Of a stretch of DNA of 5,661 bases, positions 1 to 5,661 are shown piece by piece. The position numbers and the translations under genes were made by a program. Below the pieces are notes generated by a model. The model was not told where the DNA came from. It ran no database searches and saw nothing but the letters and a program-made list of their open reading frames with translations. The first letter of the stretch is position 1. Each line of letters starts with the position of its first letter. The DNA comes from Emticicia sp943368675. Its GTDB lineage: Bacteria; Bacteroidota; Bacteroidia; Cytophagales; Spirosomataceae. The DNA lies in assembly GCA_943368675.1 (NCBI GenBank), contig CALRLN020000370.1, forward strand, positions 1 through 5,661, read 5' to 3'.

Positions 1-168
1 TAAATCTATACCATAATTTAATTCAACTCCTTCCGGTTCTTCAAGAGGTGTTGTCATTAATTTCAGAAAAAATAATAAACCCAGAAAAGCCCCATAAATA
101 ACAAGACTTATTACAAAGGCCAGAGGCTGATTTTTTTTATTATCTTCTGTTAGAGTTGCGGTTTGCAT
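1..168 (-). CDS. TonB-like energy transducer, N-terminal fragment (runs off the left edge)
   Basis: An open frame starts at the ATG at 168-166 and continues without a stop for 56 codons to base 1. The predicted product has a short polar N-terminus (MQTATLTEDNKKNQ), one hydrophobic helix at about residues 15-37, then an acidic, proline-containing stretch and the segment EGVELNYGIDL. A single N-terminal anchor followed by a 'G-V/L-E-L-N-Y/F-G' motif is what I know from Bacteroidota TonB-family proteins, which couple the proton-motive force from ExbB/ExbD to outer-membrane receptors. The C-terminal TonB domain would lie outside the window, so the family call rests on the anchor and this motif only. 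A terminator lies between it and the upstream SPOR-protein gene, so it is probably transcribed separately or by read-through. No Shine-Dalgarno motif precedes the ATG and no clear Bacteroidota -7 element (TAnnTTTG) is visible. Another single-pass membrane protein is the main alternative. Confidence 0.62.
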   Translation of the reverse strand, partial: MQTATLTEDNKKNQPLAFVISLVIYGAFLGLLFFLKLMTTPLEEPEGVELNYGIDL

Positions 169-184
169 TAATGATAATATTTAA

Positions 185-200
185 ATTGTTGTTCAACAAT
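185..200. promoter_or_regulatory. Palindrome upstream of the TonB-like gene (possible operator)
   Basis: ATTGTTG (185-191) and CAACAAT (194-200) are perfect inverted repeats separated by two bases. The site lies 17 to 32 bases upstream of the ATG at 168, between that start and the terminator hairpin. The position would suit a dimeric repressor site or a 5' leader structure. The arms are AT-rich and short in an AT-rich genome, so chance is a real possibility. Confidence 0.3.
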
Positions 201-206
201 AGTTAT

Positions 207-237
207 AAAAAAACCTGTAAGGGTTGCTTACAGGTTT
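207..237 (-). terminator. Intrinsic terminator after the SPOR-protein gene
   Basis: AAACCTGTAA (211-220) and TTACAGGTTT (228-237) form a perfect 10-bp stem around a 7-base loop. Read on the minus strand, the stem ends in TTT and continues into four more T residues (210-207), giving a seven-U tract. On the plus strand the hairpin is not followed by a T-run, so it should act only for leftward transcription. It begins 19 bases past the stop codon at 259-257, where the end of an operon covering the three larger genes would be expected. Only 3 of the 10 stem pairs are G-C, so termination may be incomplete. Confidence 0.8.
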
Positions 238-256
238 CAATTATATCGAAAACTTC

Positions 257-1378
257 TTATTTACTTTTAATAATTGCAGGCTTTTCCCCAATCAGATTCT
301 GGTGCTTTTCTGCTATTTTCTCCGCCTCTTCATAAGAATCAGCTTCTGCTGCTATCACCTTCATAAGATTACCAAACTGAACTACTCGTGGTGAGAAACC
401 ATTCTTAAGTAAATTAGCACTAAGCTTTTCAACGTTTTCTTTACTCTTAAAAATCCCTGAAACAATCAAATAACGTTTTTCTGTATTAATTATTGTTGGT
501 TTTGCTTCTTCTGTCCATTCTGTTACTAAAGGTTTCTCAGCCTTTTTTATTTCAGTAACTTCTCCCTTATTTTTACCTCCATTAACTGCTGCTGGCACTG
601 AGGTTAGGTCTTCTTTATTCTCTTCTATAGCTTCTTTTTTTTCAAAAACAGGCTTAATAATATCAAATTCAGATGGATCGGTTTTCCCCAAATCAGTCTT
701 TTTAATTGCTTCTTCTCTTTTAGGGATATAATCTAATGGGTTAAAGCTACTTCTTGCCGGGCTATCACCACTTTTAGGATTTGAGAATAAAACCAAAAGG
801 AGACCTGACGACAATAACAATACTGGCAATGAATACAATACATAGGTCCATTTTGAATGAGAGCCTGTTGTAGTATAAGAGTCATTATGAATCATCATTT
901 CATCTTCTTCTGATTCAAACGTATGGCTCAATGTGTAGTTTGGCTTAACTGTTTTTCTAGGGAAAATACTGTCAAATCCAAAACTTTCACTAAAGAAATT
1001 ATTACGGCGATCAGGGTCGAAAACCAGATTGTTTTCTTCATTCAACGAAAACTCTCCAATTCTTTCAAAATGGAATGATTTTTCATTGGCCAGAGAAACT
1101 TTAATTTCAGAAACGAAATTCTGGATAGTTCTTTTGGCTTCATCGATAGTAACACTTTCTCTTCTTGAAATATAAGTAGCCAGTAGCCCATCATCCTGCT
1201 TTAAAATCTCGTTAAAAGCAATTCGTTTCTGAGGGGGCATTAAAGACCCACTTATATCATTAAAACTTGAAGGCATATAATTAGCGATAAAAGCTCCGAA
1301 ATTCGGAACTGTTACGTAATCATGCTCATAAAGGAGTGTTCTGATGTATTCGGCAACAGGCTTCATAGGGCTTAACAT
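257..1378 (-). CDS. Inner-membrane protein with HU-CCDC81-like N-terminus and C-terminal SPOR domain
   Basis: This 373-residue protein has three parts. Residues about 5-135 resemble the tandem bacterial HU-CCDC81-like domains of Bacteroidota: 'VAEYIRTLLYEHDYVTVPNFGAF' region at 8-30, 'PPQKRIAFNEIL' at 48-59, 'DDGLLATYI' at 62-70 and 'FERIGEFSLNEENNLVFDP' at 104-122. Residues about 177-199 are a hydrophobic helix with no signal peptide before it, so the N-terminal part should be cytoplasmic. After a charged Lys/Glu/Pro-rich linker (about 200-300), residues 300-371 form a SPOR domain, starting at KRYLIVSGIF, with 'NLLKNGFSPRVVQ' and a 'YEEAEKIAEKH' helix. SPOR domains are known to bind peptidoglycan stripped of stem peptides, usually at the division septum. 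The HU-like part may bind DNA or a protein; the sequence does not decide. The start could be M1 (1378) or M5 (1366); neither has a Shine-Dalgarno motif, and family-like sequence begins right after M5. The gene lies 27 bp after the barrel gene and ends before the terminator, so it is probably last in the operon. Confidence 0.88.
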   Translation of the reverse strand: MLSPMKPVAEYIRTLLYEHDYVTVPNFGAFIANYMPSSFNDISGSLMPPQKRIAFNEILKQDDGLLATYISRRESVTIDEAKRTIQNFVSEIKVSLANEKSFHFERIGEFSLNEENNLVFDPDRRNNFFSESFGFDSIFPRKTVKPNYTLSHTFESEEDEMMIHNDSYTTTGSHSKWTYVLYSLPVLLLSSGLLLVLFSNPKSGDSPARSSFNPLDYIPKREEAIKKTDLGKTDPSEFDIIKPVFEKKEAIEENKEDLTSVPAAVNGGKNKGEVTEIKKAEKPLVTEWTEEAKPTIINTEKRYLIVSGIFKSKENVEKLSANLLKNGFSPRVVQFGNLMKVIAAEADSYEEAEKIAEKHQNLIGEKPAIIKSK

Positions 1379-1405
1379 AGTATTGGGAACAATCTTTATG
1401 CTAAG

Positions 1406-3100
1406 TTAAAATGAAAAATTGACACCTACAAGAAAATTTAAACCTTGTTGAGGATAATAGAGAAATCTCTCGTACTTCCTGCCTAATATATTGTTTAATT
1501 TAACAAATGCTGTAAACTGATTACTGAATAAATAATCAAATTCTGCATTAAGGTCAACAAATGCTTTGTTGGTCACTAATTGTTGCGTCGTAGGATTTCT
1601 GGCGAAAGTTTTCCCATAATAATATAAATCAAGATTGGCAAGAAGGCGCTCAGATACAATCAGAGTATTACCCCATTTTACTGTAGCCAAAGGGCGATGG
1701 AATGGTTTTTCAAAACTTCTTCTTTGGTAATGATTTATATCAGTTTTCAGATAGGTACGCCACATTTCGACAGGCTGATAATTTAACTGCACTACAAGAT
1801 TAAAATATTGGGTTTTCAGACTATCGTACAAAATATTAAATTTGGCAGTATCTCCAAGCGCTTCACCAAAATCTGGAGTGTAATTATTGAAATAGTATAA
1901 ATTTTTATAGTAACCAGTTGCACCTCTCAGGTTGAAGCTGAACCCCGAACCTAAATCACCTTTTCCGCCTACATAAAACTCCTGGCTTTTTTCGGTATTC
2001 AACAATTGAACCTGAGATTTAAGATAAGGATTCTCGTTCAACATAGAACCAAGTGTATTTCTTACTAAATCTCCGTCAAGCCCTAGGAAGATATAAAACA
2101 AACTTGGTGATTTATACGTCAGTTCAACTATAGGAAAACCTTTAGTTCTGTTTATTTTTTTGATCTCGTCAAATTCATTAACAGCCTTAAATCCTACACT
2201 GGCACCAAAGCCACTGAAATTAAGTTTAAACGAAGGCTCAACCCTAAACAGGTTCCTCTTATCGACTTCCAGGTCGCTTCTCTGAGTAATATAGGCCTCT
2301 GCATCAACAACGGCAACAAACTTCTCATTGATTATCGGGAAATACGCATTGAAACTAGACCCCCAGTCAGTTTCCTGTGCTCCATAAATATTTTTTAAAG
2401 ACCTCAGATTTGTTTTTAAAGCATAGTCAACTTTTGGATTAGGTGCCGTGTTTTCAAAACCTACATTAAATTGTACAGTATTTAAAAACTGACGGATGTC
2501 TTTCCGGTCTAAGTCTTCACGAGGCCTTTGATAACCATAAAAATAATATTGGTCTCTATTATAGTTAACCCCGGCATTCAATTGAAACTTCTGAGCAATG
2601 TATTTGCCCGTTATCTCTGCTTTATCATACATATTTGCAGAGTTCTTGTCATCGACCGGGCCTCGCATCGTTGAATTATGATAGGCATGGACACCGATAA
2701 TCAGGCTGTTTTCCTGATTTGAGTTAAGAAAAAGTTCTCCTAAAATTCTTCCATAATTTCCGGCTCCCAGGGTTACATAGTTATTATAACTTTCTGTTTC
2801 TGCATTCTTTTTTCCACCATCCGGAGAGACAACATTCGGGCTGAATTTAACCTCTTCCACACCCTTAGGCTTACGATCGAAGAAAGTATATTTCATTTCC
2901 TTATCTGCTGTGTTCGATTTTAATGGCGGGATTTTTTCAAAAACCCTGTTGGCCGGTGGGAGCTCAACCTTACGGTCTTTTGTAATGATGATATCATCAT
3001 CTAATTGTGCAAATGACGGAAAAAAAGCAAAGCTAAGACCAGTAGTGAAAAAAATGCCTAATATCGTTTTTTTATAATTAGTTTGAATCGGGAATTTCAT
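1406..3100 (-). CDS. Outer-membrane beta-barrel protein, TonB-receptor-like but without a visible plug
   Basis: This 564-residue protein begins with a Sec signal peptide: Lys10-Lys11, a hydrophobic stretch at about 12-27, and likely cleavage after Ala31 in SFA|Q, common in Bacteroidota. Residues 34-60 (DDDIIITKDRKVELPPANR, then VFEKIPPL) form a short segment that may lie in the periplasm. From about residue 105 to the end the sequence alternates aromatic/hydrophobic and polar residues with many Tyr, Phe, Gly and Asn, as in transmembrane beta-strands. The last 33 residues (NNILGRKYE, YYPQQG, then VGVNFSF) closely match the final strands of TonB-dependent receptors and end in the Phe recognised by the BAM machinery. 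I see no plug domain of about 130 residues; only some 70 residues separate the signal peptide from the first strand. Many such proteins are annotated simply as TonB-dependent receptor. The substrate, if any, is unknown. It lies 54 bp after the TPR gene and 27 bp before the SPOR gene. The ATG is chosen because it gives a complete signal peptide; there is no Shine-Dalgarno motif. Confidence 0.85.
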   Translation of the reverse strand: MKFPIQTNYKKTILGIFFTTGLSFAFFPSFAQLDDDIIITKDRKVELPPANRVFEKIPPLKSNTADKEMKYTFFDRKPKGVEEVKFSPNVVSPDGGKKNAETESYNNYVTLGAGNYGRILGELFLNSNQENSLIIGVHAYHNSTMRGPVDDKNSANMYDKAEITGKYIAQKFQLNAGVNYNRDQYYFYGYQRPREDLDRKDIRQFLNTVQFNVGFENTAPNPKVDYALKTNLRSLKNIYGAQETDWGSSFNAYFPIINEKFVAVVDAEAYITQRSDLEVDKRNLFRVEPSFKLNFSGFGASVGFKAVNEFDEIKKINRTKGFPIVELTYKSPSLFYIFLGLDGDLVRNTLGSMLNENPYLKSQVQLLNTEKSQEFYVGGKGDLGSGFSFNLRGATGYYKNLYYFNNYTPDFGEALGDTAKFNILYDSLKTQYFNLVVQLNYQPVEMWRTYLKTDINHYQRRSFEKPFHRPLATVKWGNTLIVSERLLANLDLYYYGKTFARNPTTQQLVTNKAFVDLNAEFDYLFSNQFTAFVKLNNILGRKYERFLYYPQQGLNFLVGVNFSF

Positions 3101-3154
3101 AGAGAAATATTTTAAATGTGTTTGAAAAATAATCAGAAAAGCATTGAAGTTTAA

Positions 3155-5661
3155 CTACTCCTTATTTTCAATTTCTTTCATTTTTTTCTTAGCTATATCA
3201 ACCGTTTCAGGTGTTTCTGAGTTTTCTATAATTGATTTAAGCGTAGCTTTGGCCATGAAATAATCGTTTAGTGCTACGTAATTATCTGATATTAGTATAA
3301 AACCTTTTTCGTACCAATATAAAAACTCTGAGAACTCCTGTGCTAATTCCTGTAAGGTCTTGATTGATTCCTTATATTTCTTTGAACGATACTGCATTTC
3401 TGCAATAAAGAATTTTGCTTCAGCACCATTATTGTCCTTTGCCATACCAATCGTTTTCTTAAACTCTTCTTCGGCCCGAGCAAAATCATTTTTTGCCATA
3501 TAGGCTTTTCCGATATACAACTGTGCTTTGTTTGAGGCCCCCATCACGATATTACCGCCATTATTGATAATTTCGCGGGCATATACGATAACTGAATCCT
3601 GATTACCAATAAAATAATACGCATCCGCTAATCCCTGCCATGCAGTTACAATATCTCTCTTATTAGAAGAAGAAATAATGACAGCTCTATAATTGGCGAT
3701 GGCGTTTTTATAGTTTTTAGATGATACATCAATGCTTGCAGCTCTTAGTGCAGATTTAGTAACGAAGCTCGTACGGTTATCACTAATTACCTGATTATAG
3801 TATTTCAAAGCATTTGTTTTGTCGTTCATTAAATAATACGAATCAGCCAGATAATATTTAGCTTCAAAAGTATTTGAGCTTCCCGGATAATTATTTATAA
3901 ATTTCATAAATGCCGACACAGCTTTATCATACTTCTCATTCAGATATAGATTTTTGGCCGTTTCATATTCCAGGCCTTCAATTGAACCATTTCCCGGATT
4001 CCCTTTTTTGTATTCTTCTACTATTGAAGAGAACTCCTCAGGGCGGCCAAGTGTATTTAAGGTTTCTTGTAGTCCAAGAAGAGCATTTTCTGCAACATCG
4101 GTCTTTCCATATCGTATTACAATTACTTTATAATCATTTAGCGCAGCTTCATAGTTTTTTAAGTTACCATAAGCCAATGCTCTCTTTAATAAAGCCTGAG
4201 GTATAAGGCCACTTTTAGGCCGCTCCCTTACCATTTTACTTAATAGATTAACAGCATTCTGGTAATTTCCTTTGTCCAGCTCCAGAGTTGCATTCTGAAA
4301 CCATGCATCATCTACCAGACGCGAACTGGGATATTGTGTGGCAATTCTATCAAAAATCTGCAATGCCTCCTGATTCTTACCTAAAAAAGTAAGTGTCAAA
4401 GCCTTTTGATACATGGCATAGTCTTTCTCTGTTCGGTTTTCTTTAATCGCAAGGTCATAATATCTGATGGCCTCATCATAATTTTTAATAGCCAGATTCG
4501 AGTCTCCTATTCGGACGATGGCATCTTCATAATTCTGGCGATTATTTTCATCTTTACGAATTTTGATATAATCTTTAAAATAATTAGCAGCCTGCTTATA
4601 GTCTTTGCTGTTATAATTTAAATAGCCCAGTGCATATTTGCTCTTTTGCTTGAGAATTTCGCTTGAACTATTATTAATAATATCCCGGTAATAGTTTTCT
4701 GCCTCAGGGAGTTTTGCAGCATATGCCGCTTCTGCTTTCCAGAAGGTAGCATTTTGTTTCAGTTCGTTATCAATCGGTTGAGTTAGAGATTTATCGAAAT
4801 ACTGTATAGCTCTGGCATATCTTTCAGCATTAAAATCTAATACTCCCTGACTATAGGTAAGTTTCTGATAGGCTGCATTTAATTTTGCGCTTCTCTTCTT
4901 TAAACCTTCAATGTAAGCAATGGCTTGTGCATAATTATTGGCATCAAACATTACATCGCTCATTACTTCACTTGCTTCATCTTCATATTTTCCTCCGGGA
5001 TATGTCTTCAGATAATTCTCCAGCTCTGTTATGCCTTGCTGACTATTTCCTAAATCAATGGCTACTTTAGCATAATTAAACTGGGATTCTTCCTGAACTA
5101 CTTTATCGAAAGTTCCGGCTTTAGCTCTTTCAAATGCTGCTGAGGCGGCATTTAAGTCGTTTGCTTTTAATGAAGATATGCCCAGATAATAAGCCGCTTG
5201 CTGGCCTAACTCAGTATTCTGTCCGGCTATCTTTTTAAAATTCTCAATTGCCTTCTCAAAATTTTCTGTTTTATAAAGACTGTAGGCATGTCTGAAAGTT
5301 ACCTGATTCGACACAGTTCCTTTTCTGAAAGTCCTGAACTTGTCATAATATTTAGCAGCTTTGGCAAAATCATCTCTGAAATAACATACTTCTGCTGTAA
5401 CTAAACACATGTCATCTATCTTTCTACCATTCGGCCGTTCTATAATTGGTTCAGTATAGGCCAGAAGTTCATCATACCTTTTCTCAACATATAGAATATT
5501 GGCAATCCAATTAGGGATTTCTGTTTTGTAAGGAGCTACATTTTCAACTCTCTTCAAATCAGATAAGGCAGCATCATAATTCGCGTTTTTATAATTGATA
5601 ACGCCCGAATAGTAGTAAGCATGAATAGAATAATCGGAAGCAATACCTTTCACTTCATTAA
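3155..5661 (-). CDS. Large TPR-repeat protein, 5' partial (probably periplasmic)
   Basis: The frame ends at TAG (3157-3155) and is open to the right edge. The GTG at 5653-5651 could be read as a start, but in-frame codons GAA and AAT precede it and the TPR pattern is already under way, so the gene is truncated by the window; the relatives I recall are near 1000 residues, so roughly 150-200 residues including any signal peptide are probably missing. Counting from that GTG, about 20-22 TPR-like helical hairpins run almost end to end (for example 12-40, 118-143, 264-290, 337-364, 376-404, 448-476, 486-514, 562-589, 597-625, 708-735). Several carry the 'YP-x-S/G' link typical of BamD/YbgF-like TPRs (218-221, 441-444, 589-592). 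The C-terminal part, about 743-810 (GAEAKFFIAEMQYRSKKY, later LYWYEKGFILISDNYVALNDYF and AKATLKSIIE), is the section I recognise as most conserved in Bacteroidota homologues. TPR solenoids bind proteins or peptides; the partner here is unknown, and the adjacent barrel is the obvious candidate. It is probably co-transcribed with the next two genes. Confidence 0.88.
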   Translation of the reverse strand, partial: NEVKGIASDYSIHAYYYSGVINYKNANYDAALSDLKRVENVAPYKTEIPNWIANILYVEKRYDELLAYTEPIIERPNGRKIDDMCLVTAEVCYFRDDFAKAAKYYDKFRTFRKGTVSNQVTFRHAYSLYKTENFEKAIENFKKIAGQNTELGQQAAYYLGISSLKANDLNAASAAFERAKAGTFDKVVQEESQFNYAKVAIDLGNSQQGITELENYLKTYPGGKYEDEASEVMSDVMFDANNYAQAIAYIEGLKKRSAKLNAAYQKLTYSQGVLDFNAERYARAIQYFDKSLTQPIDNELKQNATFWKAEAAYAAKLPEAENYYRDIINNSSSEILKQKSKYALGYLNYNSKDYKQAANYFKDYIKIRKDENNRQNYEDAIVRIGDSNLAIKNYDEAIRYYDLAIKENRTEKDYAMYQKALTLTFLGKNQEALQIFDRIATQYPSSRLVDDAWFQNATLELDKGNYQNAVNLLSKMVRERPKSGLIPQALLKRALAYGNLKNYEAALNDYKVIVIRYGKTDVAENALLGLQETLNTLGRPEEFSSIVEEYKKGNPGNGSIEGLEYETAKNLYLNEKYDKAVSAFMKFINNYPGSSNTFEAKYYLADSYYLMNDKTNALKYYNQVISDNRTSFVTKSALRAASIDVSSKNYKNAIANYRAVIISSSNKRDIVTAWQGLADAYYFIGNQDSVIVYAREIINNGGNIVMGASNKAQLYIGKAYMAKNDFARAEEEFKKTIGMAKDNNGAEAKFFIAEMQYRSKKYKESIKTLQELAQEFSEFLYWYEKGFILISDNYVALNDYFMAKATLKSIIENSETPETVDIAKKKMKEIENKE

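Noticed and set aside
3101..3154. Possible internal promoter ahead of the barrel gene (minus-strand TATTTTTC resembling TAnnTTTG)
   Set aside because: It has one mismatch to the Bacteroidota -7 consensus and no convincing -33 element, and such matches are common in AT-rich gaps. Co-transcription with the TPR gene is simpler.
3910..4206. 98-codon open frame on the plus strand
   Set aside because: It lies wholly antisense to the TPR coding sequence, has a composition (many His, Leu, Gln, Phe) typical of reading a TPR gene backwards, and shows no recognisable domain.
4406..4621. 71-codon plus-strand frame with a hydrophobic, Ile/Phe-rich product
   Set aside because: It looks like a membrane protein, but it is the antisense of Asp/Asn/Lys/Tyr-rich TPR codons, which generates Ile and Phe artificially.
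4885..5070. 61-codon plus-strand frame
   Set aside because: Antisense to the TPR gene; Leu/His-rich with no domain or start signal.
3155..5661. Repeated Tyr/Ala-rich coding segments that might be DNA direct repeats
   Set aside because: The periodicity is at protein level (about 34 residues per TPR) and I saw no long identical DNA repeats; this is ordinary TPR degeneracy.

Overview
This AT-rich 5.7 kb window has every recognisable gene on the minus strand. It looks like a chromosomal fragment from a member of the Bacteroidota. The reasons are the gene families present (a membrane protein with HU-CCDC81-like and SPOR domains, a TonB-receptor-like outer-membrane barrel with a typical 'FAQ' signal-peptide end, a very long periplasmic-type TPR protein, and a Bacteroidota-style TonB N-terminus) and the absence of Shine-Dalgarno motifs ahead of the starts. 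Genus cannot be told from the sequence; a Cytophagales-like or flavobacterial-like relative would fit.

Reading along the minus strand (right to left), the layout is as follows. (1) 5661-3155 is a large TPR-repeat protein, open at its 5' end and running off the window edge. (2) After a 54-bp gap, 3100-1406 is a secreted outer-membrane beta-barrel protein with a TonB-receptor-like C-terminus but no visible plug domain. (3) After a 27-bp gap, 1378-257 is a single-pass inner-membrane protein with a cytoplasmic HU-CCDC81-like region and a periplasmic SPOR domain. (4) At 237-207 is a perfect 10-bp hairpin followed by a U-tract, which looks like the end of this transcript. (5) A 7+7-bp palindrome lies at 185-200. 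(6) 168-1 is the N-terminal 56 codons of a TonB-like energy transducer, which runs off the left edge.

The three complete or nearly complete genes are closely spaced, co-directional and followed by one terminator, so they probably form one operon. Their predicted products sit in successive envelope layers: HU-like region in the cytoplasm, a helix in the inner membrane, SPOR on peptidoglycan, TPR solenoid in the periplasm, and a barrel in the outer membrane. A TonB-type protein is encoded immediately downstream. A trans-envelope role, possibly linked to division or outer-membrane assembly, is a reasonable hypothesis, but nothing in the sequence proves that the products interact. No RNA genes, mobile elements, CRISPR arrays or long repeats were seen. 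No gene-free stretch exceeds 100 bases; the gap at 3101-3154 contains nothing I can call.
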